Assembly: GCF_021033825.1 (NCBI RefSeq) | Contig: NZ_JAIFXZ010000006.1 | Span: 62,001 to 126,000, forward strand | Reading direction: 5' to 3' | Length of the DNA stretch: 64,000 nt | DNA from: Dietzia aurantiaca | Lineage (GTDB): Bacteria > Actinomycetota > Actinomycetes > Mycobacteriales > Mycobacteriaceae | Shown: positions 17,125 through 24,862 of the stretch, one piece after another | Numbering within the stretch: the first letter of the stretch is position 1 | How the letters are laid out: the number at the start of each line of letters is the position of its first letter | Position numbers and translations under genes: made by a program | Notes under the pieces: generated by a model | Told to the model about the DNA's origin: nothing | What the model saw: the letters and a program-made list of their open reading frames with translations, nothing else | Database searches by the model: none

Positions 17125-19095
17125 TCAGCCGCGCGTGCCCTTCGTCCGGATCTGCTCCATGATCGTCGGATCCGAGAGGGTCGACGTGTCGCCGCCGTCG
17201 CGTCCCTCGGCCATGTCCTTGAGCAGTCGGCGCATGATCTTGCCCGACCGGGTCTTGGGCAGCTCGGGCACGATCGTGATGTCCCGGGGCTTGGCGATCG
17301 GGGATATCTCGGTGGAGACCCGGGCGCGCAGCTCGTCGATCAGTGAGCGGTGCTGGTCGTGGTTGTCCACGGCGCTCTCGCGCAGGATCACGTATGCGAC
17401 GATCGCCTGGCCGGTGGTCTCGTCGTCGGCGCCGACGACAGCGGCCTCGGCGACGGAGTCGTGGCCGACGAGAGCCGACTCGACCTCGGAGGTCGAGATC
17501 CGGTGGCCGGAGATGTTCATGACGTCGTCGACACGACCCAGGACCCACAGCGCGCCGTCGGCATCCCACTTGGCGCCGTCACCGGCGAAGTAGTAACCCT
17601 CCTCGGCGAAGCGGGACCAGTAGGTGTCGCGGTAGCGCTCCATGTCGCCCCAGATGCCGCGCAGCATGGCCGGCCACGGCTCGGTGATCACGAGGAACCC
17701 CTGCTCCTCGGCCGGCACCTCCTGGGCGTCACCGTCGACGACGGAGATGTCGATCCCGGGCAGCGCCCGCATCGCGGAGCCCGGCTTGGTCTCGGTGACG
17801 CCCGGCAGCGGGGAGATCATGATGGCGCCGGTCTCGGTCTGCCACCAGGTGTCCACGATCGGGACGGCGTTGCCGCCGACGTGCTCGCGGTACCAACGCC
17901 ACGCCTCCGGATTGATGGGCTCGCCCACCGAGCCGAGGAGACGGATCGAGCTCAGGTCGTGTGACTTGGGGATCTCTCGACCCCACTTCATGAACGTCCG
18001 GATGAGGGTCGGCGCCGAGTAGTAGATCGTCACGCCGTACTTCTCGATGATCTCGAAGTGCCGGTGCTCGTTCGGGGAGTTGGGCGTGCCCTCGTAGACC
18101 ATGCAGGTCGCGCCGTTGGAGAGCGGGCCGTAGACGCCGTAGGTGTGGCCGGTGACCCAGCCGACGTCGGCGGTGCACCAATAGACGTCCTTGCCCGGCT
18201 TGTGGTCGAACACCACGTCATGGGTGTACGAGGCCTGGGTGAGGTAGCCGCCCGTGGTGTGCACGATGCCCTTGGGCTTGCCGGTGGTCCCGGAGGTGTA
18301 CAGCAGGAACAGCGGGTGCTCGGAGTCGAAGGCCTCCGGCGTGTGCTCTGTGGACTGGCCGGGGACGACCTCGTCCCACCACACGTCCCGCTCGTCCTGC
18401 CAGTCCACGTCGATGCCGGTGCGACGGACCACGAGAACCTTCTGCACGGACTCGGCCGGGCCGTCGACGCTGGGCAGCGAGTCTCCCAGAGCCTCGTCCA
18501 CGCCCGCCTTCAGCGGGGCGGGCTTGCCACGGCGGAACTGCCCGTCCGCGGTGATGACCACCTTCGCCGAGGCGTCGTCGACACGCGATCGCAGCGCCGC
18601 GGACGAGAACCCGGCGAATACCACCGAGTGGGTCAGGCCGAGACGTGCGCAGGCGAGCATCGCCACGTAGGTCTCCGGCAGCAGCGGCATGTAGATCGCG
18701 ACGCGGTCGCCGGCCACCAGACCGAGAGAGCTGAGGTAGTTGGCGGCGCGGCTCACCTCGTCCTTGAGTTCGGCGTAGGTGATGTCTCGGGAGTCCTCGG
18801 TGGGCTCGCCCACCCAGTGGATGGCGACGCGATCGCCGTTGCCGGCCTCAACGTGGCGGTCCACACAGTTGTAGGAGGCGTTGAGGGTGCCGTCGACGAA
18901 CCACTTGGCCACCGGGGCGTCGGTCCAGTCGAGGACCTCGTTCCAACCGGAAACCCAGTCCAGTCGACGCGCCTGCTCGTCCCAGAAGGCCATACGATCG
19001 GCGGACGCGCGCTCGTACTCGTCGGCGCCGACGTTGGCCTGCGCGGCGAACGCGGGATCAGGCGCGAAGGTCTCATTGAGGTCGTGATCGGTCAT
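17125..19095 (-). CDS. acs: acetyl-CoA synthetase
   Basis: 656 aa, the usual length. Converts acetate, ATP and CoA to acetyl-CoA through acetyl-AMP. Seen: phosphate loop YTSGTTGKPKG near residue 266, WWQTETGAIM, the hinge GRVDDVMNISGHRIS and KTRSGKIMRR near 618, where the lysine is the site that protein acetyltransferases modify to inactivate the enzyme. The frame opens at 19254, but ATG 19095 gives the normal N-terminus and is preceded by a GA-rich ribosome site. A perfect CRP box at 19168-19183 predicts control by the crp product at 10.2 kb. Confidence 0.97.
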   Translation of the reverse strand: MTDHDLNETFAPDPAFAAQANVGADEYERASADRMAFWDEQARRLDWVSGWNEVLDWTDAPVAKWFVDGTLNASYNCVDRHVEAGNGDRVAIHWVGEPTEDSRDITYAELKDEVSRAANYLSSLGLVAGDRVAIYMPLLPETYVAMLACARLGLTHSVVFAGFSSAALRSRVDDASAKVVITADGQFRRGKPAPLKAGVDEALGDSLPSVDGPAESVQKVLVVRRTGIDVDWQDERDVWWDEVVPGQSTEHTPEAFDSEHPLFLLYTSGTTGKPKGIVHTTGGYLTQASYTHDVVFDHKPGKDVYWCTADVGWVTGHTYGVYGPLSNGATCMVYEGTPNSPNEHRHFEIIEKYGVTIYYSAPTLIRTFMKWGREIPKSHDLSSIRLLGSVGEPINPEAWRWYREHVGGNAVPIVDTWWQTETGAIMISPLPGVTETKPGSAMRALPGIDISVVDGDAQEVPAEEQGFLVITEPWPAMLRGIWGDMERYRDTYWSRFAEEGYYFAGDGAKWDADGALWVLGRVDDVMNISGHRISTSEVESALVGHDSVAEAAVVGADDETTGQAIVAYVILRESAVDNHDQHRSLIDELRARVSTEISPIAKPRDITIVPELPKTRSGKIMRRLLKDMAEGRDGGDTSTLSDPTIMEQIRTKGTRG

Positions 19096-19167
19096 CAGAG
19101 GCTCTCTCTCGGGGACGGATTTCACGGCGGCCGGAGTCGACACGGCGGTAACGACCGGACCGATGGC

Positions 19168-19183
19168 TGTGAGCGTAGTCACA
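19168..19183. promoter_or_regulatory. CRP/GlxR binding site upstream of acs
   Basis: TGTGAGCGTAGTCACA, a perfect TGTGA-N6-TCACA palindrome 73 bases upstream of the acs start codon. Acetate-activation genes are known CRP/GlxR targets in mycolata. Whether it activates or represses depends on the unmapped transcription start. Confidence 0.85.
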
Positions 19184-19250
19184 TCTACGCCAGCGCGTTC
19201 GGTAACCCACCCGACGGGGGGAACAGAAGGGGGAGCCCAGCCCCCTGCGT

Positions 19251-20039
19251 TCAATCGCGCTCTGCGGAGCCGTTCTTCTCGCTGTTCTGCGAGGTAGGCG
19301 CGGAATCGGACGCGGCGGATCGGGGGCGCGCGCCCGGCGTGCGGTCCGGGGAACCGGGGGCCTTCACGGGGGAGGGGGAGGCGGGCGGCGTTGTCGTCGT
19401 CGTCCCCTTCTCTTCTCGCGCGGTGGCGGGCCCGTCTTTCTCGGCGGTCTTCGCGTTGGGCCGGGCGGCGGTGACATCCCCGGCGTCGCCACGCTCGGAT
19501 ACCCCGCTGCGAGGGGCGGCGGACCCGGGGGCCGTGGCCTTGCCGGCGGGGGCGGGGGCCGGGCTCGCCGGCGACTTCGAACCCGCCTTCGGCTTCTCGA
19601 CGCCGGACTTCGGCTCGGGGGCGTCGGCCTTGCCCACGTCGGCCTTGGCCGCGCTGACCTTGGCGTCGGCCTTGATTCCGGGCTCGGCGCCGGACTTCGG
19701 CTCGGACTCGCGACGGCCCCCGTGCGGCGCCTCGATGCCGTAGTACTCGAGAAGCTTGAACTCCTGCTCGGGGGTCAGGGCGTCCTCGGTGTTGTCAGGG
19801 CGCGGTGAGTCCCGGATGACGCTGCGGGTGTGGTCGAGGTGCAGTTCGTCGTCGAGGAGGCGGGCGCCGTGGAGCGGGACGATCGCGTCGGCGGAGAAGA
19901 TGCCGGTGGAGACGGTCGCGAAGGTGATCTTTCCGCTGGCATCGTCCACATAGACCTGGCGCACCGCGCCGACCTTGGTCCCGGTGGAATCGAAGGCGGT
20001 CGCGTCGAGCAGGGCGTCGAGCTGTTCCTTGAGGTTCAC
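19251..20039 (-). CDS. PRC-barrel domain protein with long Lys/Ala/Pro-rich tail
   Basis: 262 aa. Residues 1-80 resemble a PRC barrel: LLDATAFDSTGTKVGAVRQVYVDD ... FATVSTGIFSADAIVPL, a small beta-barrel found in photosystem, RNA-maturation and stress proteins. The remaining ~150 residues are low complexity (repeated K-A-D-A, P-K-S-G, P-A-P-A) and look disordered and mildly basic. GTG 20039 has GGAGG 5 bases upstream, whereas the frame continues open to 21320 by chance of composition. Not in the Rv order I remember, so this is a lineage-specific gene between acs and the Rv3662c-like gene. Function unknown. Confidence 0.78.
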   Translation of the reverse strand: MNLKEQLDALLDATAFDSTGTKVGAVRQVYVDDASGKITFATVSTGIFSADAIVPLHGARLLDDELHLDHTRSVIRDSPRPDNTEDALTPEQEFKLLEYYGIEAPHGGRRESEPKSGAEPGIKADAKVSAAKADVGKADAPEPKSGVEKPKAGSKSPASPAPAPAGKATAPGSAAPRSGVSERGDAGDVTAARPNAKTAEKDGPATAREEKGTTTTTPPASPSPVKAPGSPDRTPGARPRSAASDSAPTSQNSEKNGSAERD

Positions 20040-20213
20040 GGGGCCTCCGTGGGTCGGGGGGATGAGCGCCGGGGTCCCGGCGGGGCCGGCGTCGTAGCCG
20101 TGATTACACCAGCTCGACAGCGGTTGAGACGGCTGATAATCGGCTGTGTCGTGGGATTGTCCGACGCGATACCCCCATGTCGCGGGTGGTGGCGGGTCGG
20201 TAACCTCGATGCC

Positions 20214-20972
20214 GTGAACTCCCCAGCCGACGATCCGCTCGCCCCGCTGGTGGCGCTGCCCGGCGTGGCCGAGGCCGCAGATGCCGCCCGCTCGGCACTG
20301 GCCACGGTGCACCGTCACCCCGCGAACCGGCGAGGGTGGCCCACCACCGCGGCCGAATCCGTTCTGCGCGGGGCCCGCGCCTCGGCGGGTGTCGAGGGAG
20401 CCTCCGTGCGGCTGGATGCCGACTCCGAAACAGACGAGGTGCTGGCCGGCGCGTTGCGCGTCGCCGGCGAGCTCACCGGGGAGTCTCTGGACCGGGCGGT
20501 GGGTGTGTGGACGCGGTCGCCGCTGCAGGAGCTCGCGCACCTCCATCTTCTCGCCGCGTCCGGGCCCGGGGTGGCCCCCGCGAGCCTCGGACGCCCGCGT
20601 TCGGACGCCGGGGTCGCCGAACGCCTGCAGGGGCTGGCCGAGCTCGTCACCGGAGGCACCCGTGTGCCCGCCCCGGTCCTGGCCGCCGTCGTGCTCGGTG
20701 AGCTGTCGGGGCTGCGGCCGTTCGGGTCCGCCGACGGGATCGTGGCCCGCGTCGCATTCCGGCTGGTCGTGGTGTCGACGGGCCTGGACCCGCACTGCCT
20801 CGGCGTTCCCGAGGTGACCTTCTACCGGGATCCGCAGGCCCACCGCGAGGCGCTGGAGGGATTCGTCGGCGGCACCGAGGACGGCGTCGCCACCTGGATC
20901 CTCCACTGCTGTAGTGCCCTGGAGAACGGTGCCCGCGAGGCCACCTCGATCGCCGACGCGGCAGGCGCCTGA
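20214..20972 (+). CDS. conserved hypothetical protein (Rv3662c-like)
   Basis: 252 aa, no membrane helix or signal peptide. Conserved-looking block RHPANRRGWPTTAAESVLRGARASAGVEG near residues 34-62, leucine/alanine-rich helices in the middle and a C-terminal part rich in aromatic and charged residues. No catalytic motif recognised. GTG 20214 is 7 bases after TAACCT with no Shine-Dalgarno, hence leaderless. The order (this gene, gap, HAD phosphatase, 6C RNA, ssd) matches Rv3662c-Rv3661-Rv3660c. Function unknown. Confidence 0.75.
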   Translation: MNSPADDPLAPLVALPGVAEAADAARSALATVHRHPANRRGWPTTAAESVLRGARASAGVEGASVRLDADSETDEVLAGALRVAGELTGESLDRAVGVWTRSPLQELAHLHLLAASGPGVAPASLGRPRSDAGVAERLQGLAELVTGGTRVPAPVLAAVVLGELSGLRPFGSADGIVARVAFRLVVVSTGLDPHCLGVPEVTFYRDPQAHREALEGFVGGTEDGVATWILHCCSALENGAREATSIADAAGA

Positions 20973-20980
20973 CACGCGAA

Positions 20981-21010
20981 TGGCGGGCCGGCCCGTGGGC
21001 CAGCCCGCCA
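20981..21010. terminator. GC-rich hairpin between convergent units
   Basis: TGGCGGGC / GCCCGCCA 8-bp stem with an inner GGCCC/GGGCC helix. It can end the + strand gene just before it and the candidate minus-strand RNA on its right. Confidence 0.6.
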
Positions 21011-21345
21011 ACTCACTGCGGTTCCATCGAGAGATCCGGGTACCAAGCGTCCTGTGGTCCGCCGTGTGGCCGGTCCGGGACAACCGTCGGTGACGACTGG
21101 CGCGGACCCACGGCCGGGGTTGCCTCTCGGGCGTCATCCGTCGCGTGGGTTCCGGAATATCGATGACGGTAGATCGAGCGGGGGGCCGTGACTTCTCTTC
21201 CGTCGCGGTCCTGGCGTTCTCACCACCGTGCCTTGAGCATGCCGGTCCGGCCGGGCCCGTAGCGATGGTGGGAACCCACAACAATCCGGCGGGCTCGTAG
21301 GCCGTTCCGGCCATCGTCACAGGGCGGTCCGGCGACGGACGATGA
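20981..21345 (-). ncRNA. candidate Ms1/MTS2823-type 6S-like RNA
   Basis: The 407-base gap between the Rv3662c-like gene and the HAD phosphatase holds no gene. In mycobacteria the abundant RNA-polymerase-binding RNA MTS2823/Ms1 lies in exactly this gap, on the phosphatase strand. On that strand the 5' part (GGACCGCCCTGTG, about 21311-21323, then GGCCGG) can pair with the 3' part (CCGGCC then ACACGGCGGACC, about 21058-21075), closing a ~250-base domain as expected for a 6S-like rod, and a terminator hairpin follows. I could not identify a convincing promoter; ends are approximate. Confidence 0.42.
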
Positions 21346-21379
21346 CAGTTTGGTGTTTGTGCGAAATCGGGCGGCGGGG

Positions 21380-22204
21380 TCAGTTCCGGGTGGCGCGCGC
21401 GAAGGCCAACGCCGCCGCTCCCACCGCCACCGCGATCGCCCCTGCGCCGATGATCGGGCCCGTTGCACGCTCGAGGGTCGGCAGCAGCGGGGTGGGGTTG
21501 GAGAACGTCAGGATCGGCCAGCCGCGCTCCAGTGCCTCGCGCCGCAGCACACGGTCGGGGTTGACCGCCGTCGGGTGGCCGACCTCCTCCAGCATCGGCA
21601 GGTCGGTGGAGGAGTCCGAGTAGGCGTAACAGGCGTCGAGGTCGTACCCGTAGCGCTCGGCGAAGGCGCGGATCGCCACCGCCTTGCCCGGTCCCTGGCA
21701 GTAGAACTCGATCTCGCCGCCGTACCGGCCGTTCTCATCGCGGGACATCCGGGTGCCGGCGTAGTGGTCCGCGCCGAGCATCCGGGCGATCGGGGCGATG
21801 AGTTCCTCGCCGGAGGCCGACACGATCACCAGGTCATGCCCCAGCGCGCGGTGCTCGGCGAGCAGTTCCTGGGCCTCGGCGTAGACGGTCGGCGAGACGG
21901 TGTCGGTGAGCCCTTCTGTGACGATCCGCTCGACGGTCGCCGGCTCCCAACCCTTGGTGGCGGTCGCCATCGCCTGGCGCACCTTCTTCATCTGTTCGTC
22001 GTCCGCATCCGACAGACTGAACGCCAGCTGCGTGTACGCCAGGTCGATCACGGACCGCCGCGACAGCATCCCCTCGTCGAGGAACGACTTGTTGAAGGCG
22101 AACACCGACGACGTGGCGATGATCGTCTTGTCGAGATCGAAGAAGGCGGCGACCCTGCGGCGACGATGCGGTGGCCTGGGGCCGGGACGGCGGGGGGCGG
22201 ACAC
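21380..22204 (-). CDS. HAD-superfamily phosphatase (SerB-like, Rv3661-type)
   Basis: 274 aa. HAD motifs: nucleophile/acid DLDKT in FFDLDKTII near residue 24, motif II serine in VIVSASGEEL, motif III lysine in QGPGKAVAIR, motif IV YSDSSTDLPML. Belongs to the HAD-IB branch near phosphoserine and phospholipid phosphatases. A hydrophobic C-terminal helix (GPIIGAGAIAVAVGAAALAF) suggests membrane association. GTG 22204 is preceded by TATGGT 6 bases away (leaderless); the open frame upstream of it crosses the 6C RNA and is not coding. Confidence 0.88.
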   Translation of the reverse strand: MSAPRRPGPRPPHRRRRVAAFFDLDKTIIATSSVFAFNKSFLDEGMLSRRSVIDLAYTQLAFSLSDADDEQMKKVRQAMATATKGWEPATVERIVTEGLTDTVSPTVYAEAQELLAEHRALGHDLVIVSASGEELIAPIARMLGADHYAGTRMSRDENGRYGGEIEFYCQGPGKAVAIRAFAERYGYDLDACYAYSDSSTDLPMLEEVGHPTAVNPDRVLRREALERGWPILTFSNPTPLLPTLERATGPIIGAGAIAVAVGAAALAFARATRN

Positions 22205-22222
22205 GGTCCAACCATACTGACC

Positions 22223-22251
22223 TTGCGCCGCGTTCGGCTGTAAGTGATAAT
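22223..22251 (+). promoter_or_regulatory. promoter of the 6C RNA
   Basis: -35 TTGCGC (22223-22228), 17-base spacer, -10 GATAAT (22246-22251), an unusually good sigma-70-type promoter for this GC-rich genome; start expected near 22258. Confidence 0.75.
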
Positions 22252-22257
22252 GGTCAC

Positions 22258-22362
22258 GCCCATGAAACATGGGCATCCCCCCAAGGTGCTCAGTTCCCTC
22301 CCCCCGAGAACTGAGACTTTGAGAAACCGCGACATCCCCCTGTCGCGGTTTCTCGCATTTCG
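22258..22362 (+). ncRNA. 6C RNA
   Basis: Actinobacterial 6C RNA, defined by hairpins with runs of six cytosines. Seen: GCCCATG-AAA-CATGGGC hairpin, then ATCCCCCC, then CTCAGTTC / GAACTGAG with a CCTCCCCCCGA loop, then terminator stem GAGAAACCGCGACA / TGTCGCGGTTTCTC (22321-22354) with a C-rich loop and GCATTT after it. It lies between the divergent HAD phosphatase and ssd genes, the same place as B11/6C in M. tuberculosis (Rv3660c-Rv3661). The C-rich loops are thought to base-pair with G-rich ribosome sites of target mRNAs. Confidence 0.9.
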
Positions 22363-22527
22363 GCCGTCGGCCCCCCTCAGCCCCATCGGCACCCGCTGGC
22401 CTGTGCACGGGCTCGATATACGCGCCGGCCCGGGCCGCCTTCCGACGGCATTCCACAGGCGCGTCCCCCTCCACAGGCGGCGGCGAAATGGCCGGTCGGG
22501 CGAGGTTCGCGACCGCGGTCGTGGGAC

Positions 22528-23691
22528 ATGCTGAGCCTCGTGAACACGACTGCGAGCACCACCCGCCGCGCCGCCGACGTCGGCCGTCCCGGATGGCATG
22601 ACGACGGCAGGTCAACGCGCTACGCCGCCGGTGCCGCGAGGGTCACCCGGGTGGGAGTGGCTGTGGACGATCCGGACCTGGACGCCGACGTCCGGGCGAT
22701 CCTGGCGGCTCTCGCCGTGGACGCCGCGCCCGGCGAGGACCAGTCCGTGGACCTGGTGGTGACCGATCGTGACGGAGGCGGCGACCGCGCCGCCGGAGTC
22801 GACCAGACAGGCGGCCTGTCCGGCTCCCGGGAGAGTTGGACGCGCCGCGTGCGGGTCGCACAGGACCGAGCCGGGGTCGACGACGACGAGACCGGCCACG
22901 AGGTGATCCGGCTCCCGTCGGGGACCGGCGATCTGGTCGCGCTCCTCATGACGCCGGTAACGGGCCGGGCTGGGAGTCGGTTGGTCGTACTCGGCGCGGT
23001 CGGAGGCTGCGGGACCAGCACTGTGGCGGCAGCCCTCGCGATCCGGGCATCGCCGAGGCGGCGAACGCTGCTGGTCGAGACGGACCCGTGCGGCACCGGG
23101 CTCGACTTGCTGCTGGGCGTCGAGGACGAGCCCGGCCTGCGCCTGCAGGACGTGCGGGCGGACCTCGGCGGCCCCGACCCGGAAGCCCTGTGGGCCGCCG
23201 TCCCCAAAGCGCGCTCCGGACTCGGGTTGCTCGCGCGATCTCGCACGGCCGACGCGATGGCTGTCAGGGCTCTTGCCCCCGATGGCGGCGCCGGGGCCAT
23301 GCGCTCCCACCGGGATGCCGGTGGGCTGGTGGTGAGCGATGCGGGCGTGCTGAGCGACAGCACGCCTGTGGGGGTCGGTGACGATGTCGTCGTCGTCACC
23401 AGGGCGGATCTCCCGGGCGCGGTGGCGGCCGGCAGGGCGGTGCGCAGGGCGTCCGACGCTGTTGTGGTCGTGCGCACCGGCCGCGGCGACCCGCTGCACG
23501 CGGCGGACGTGGCGGGCTTCGCGGGCGCGGCGCGGTGGCATGTGTTGCCGGAGATCCGCGGGGTTCGACGGGCGGCGGGATCGGGAGGGCTGATCGCCGC
23601 GCTGGACCGGGGCCGGGCCGGCGGAGTACGGCGACTCGGGGTGCTCGCGGACGCGCTACTCGACGAGGCGGGCCCCGATGCGCACCGATGA
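22528..23691 (+). CDS. ssd: Ssd-like septum-site/CpaE-TadZ-type ATPase homologue
   Basis: 387 aa. MinD/CpaE-type fold: LVVLGAVGGCGTSTVAAALAI, LLVETDPCGTGLDLLLG, then VVVVTRADLPGAVAAGRAV. The Walker-A lysines are missing (GGCGTST in place of KGGxGKT), as also in M. tuberculosis Rv3660c (Ssd), so nucleotide hydrolysis is doubtful. N-terminal ~120 residues are receiver-like and poorly conserved. ATG 22528 or GTG 22540 may be the start. First gene of the tad cluster and overlapping tadA by 14 bases; in this context it is probably the TadZ-like localisation protein of the pilus machine, with a reported role in septum regulation in mycobacteria. Confidence 0.85.
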   Translation: MLSLVNTTASTTRRAADVGRPGWHDDGRSTRYAAGAARVTRVGVAVDDPDLDADVRAILAALAVDAAPGEDQSVDLVVTDRDGGGDRAAGVDQTGGLSGSRESWTRRVRVAQDRAGVDDDETGHEVIRLPSGTGDLVALLMTPVTGRAGSRLVVLGAVGGCGTSTVAAALAIRASPRRRTLLVETDPCGTGLDLLLGVEDEPGLRLQDVRADLGGPDPEALWAAVPKARSGLGLLARSRTADAMAVRALAPDGGAGAMRSHRDAGGLVVSDAGVLSDSTPVGVGDDVVVVTRADLPGAVAAGRAVRRASDAVVVVRTGRGDPLHAADVAGFAGAARWHVLPEIRGVRRAAGSGGLIAALDRGRAGGVRRLGVLADALLDEAGPDAHR

Positions 23692-24862
23692 CGTCGAGGC
23701 CGCGGGGGTGCCGGTCGATCTCGTGGACCGGGTGCGGGCGCGGTTGGCGGGACTGGGGGTGGAGCCGGAACCGGACGAGGTGGTGCGTGCCGTCCGCGCC
23801 GAATCCGGGGTGCTGCACGGGCACCTCGACCTGCTGCGGACCGCGCGGCTCGTGCGCGAACACCTCGCCGGTGCGGGACCACTCGAGGCACTGCTGGCGC
23901 AGCCGGGCGTCACCGACGTGGTGGTCGACGGGCCCGGCCCCGCGCTGGTGGACCGTGGGCGAGGGCTGGAGGAGACCGACGTGGTGGTGCCGACGGAGGC
24001 CGAGCTGCGGGCGCTCGCGGTGCGGTTGGCCGGGCGGGCGGGCCAGCGGCTCGACGACGCCCGGCCCTGGGCCGACGGGGTGGTGCGCTCGCGGGACGGG
24101 ATCGCGTGGCGTCTGCACGCGGTGCTGCCGCCGGTGGCCGTCGACGGCACCTGTCTTTCTCTACGGGTGTCGAGGCCGGCGGAGGCGACGTTCGACCGAC
24201 TCGTGTCCTCCGGGACCGTGACCGCCGAGGCGGAAGCGCTGCTGCGTGGGCTCGTCGCCGCGCGTATCGGTTACCTGGTGGTGGGCGGCACCGGCTCTGG
24301 GAAGACGACGATGCTGGCCGCGCTGCTCGGGCTGGTCCCGGCGGGCGAGCGTCTGCTGTGCGTGGAGGATTCCCCGGAGCTGCGGCCCGCACACCCACAT
24401 GTGGTGAGACTGGTCGTCCGGCACGGCAATGTCGAGGGCGCGGGCGAGGTGGCGATGTCGGACCTGGTCCGGCAGGCGCTGCGGATGCGTCCCGACCGGA
24501 TCGCGGTGGGGGAGGTGCGCGGCGGCGAGGTCGCGGACCTGCTGGCCGCGCTCAACACCGGACACGACGGCAGTGCGGGCACCGTCCACGCCAACTCACC
24601 CACCGAGTTGCCGGCGCGCCTCGAGGCGTTGGGGGCGCTCGGCGGGCTGGACCGCGCCGCGTTGTCCGCGCAGGTCGCGGCGTCGTTGCGGGTCGTGGTG
24701 GGGATGCGGCGACGGCCCGACGGGCGGCGGGGTGTCGATTCGATCGGGGTGGTGCGTCGCGAGTCGCACGGGATCGTGGTGGACCCGGCGTGGCGGGCCG
24801 ACGGCGGCGACGTCCCCGGCCGCGAGGTGCTGGCCGACCTGCTCGAGGAGCGCGACCGGTGA
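23678..24862 (+). CDS. tadA: TadA/CpaF secretion ATPase
   Basis: 394 aa GSPII_E-type motor ATPase for Flp-pilus assembly. Seen: Walker A GGTGSGKTT near residues 205-213, Asp-box ED in LLCVEDSPELRP, Walker B RPDRIAVGEVRGGE and His-box TGHDGSAGTVHAN. Complete set of motifs, usual CpaF length. Start overlaps ssd by 14 bases and its stop overlaps tadB (GTGA), so production is stoichiometrically linked. Corresponds to Rv3659c. Confidence 0.94.
   Translation: MRTDDVEAAGVPVDLVDRVRARLAGLGVEPEPDEVVRAVRAESGVLHGHLDLLRTARLVREHLAGAGPLEALLAQPGVTDVVVDGPGPALVDRGRGLEETDVVVPTEAELRALAVRLAGRAGQRLDDARPWADGVVRSRDGIAWRLHAVLPPVAVDGTCLSLRVSRPAEATFDRLVSSGTVTAEAEALLRGLVAARIGYLVVGGTGSGKTTMLAALLGLVPAGERLLCVEDSPELRPAHPHVVRLVVRHGNVEGAGEVAMSDLVRQALRMRPDRIAVGEVRGGEVADLLAALNTGHDGSAGTVHANSPTELPARLEALGALGGLDRAALSAQVAASLRVVVGMRRRPDGRRGVDSIGVVRRESHGIVVDPAWRADGGDVPGREVLADLLEERDR

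Noticed and set aside
20040-21320. Upstream extension of the PRC-barrel frame
   Set aside because: Runs antisense through the Rv3662c-like gene and the candidate Ms1 RNA; a good SD marks the start at 20039.
22205-22615. Upstream extension of the HAD phosphatase frame
   Set aside because: Crosses the 6C RNA and its terminator; HAD motif I begins shortly after GTG 22204.
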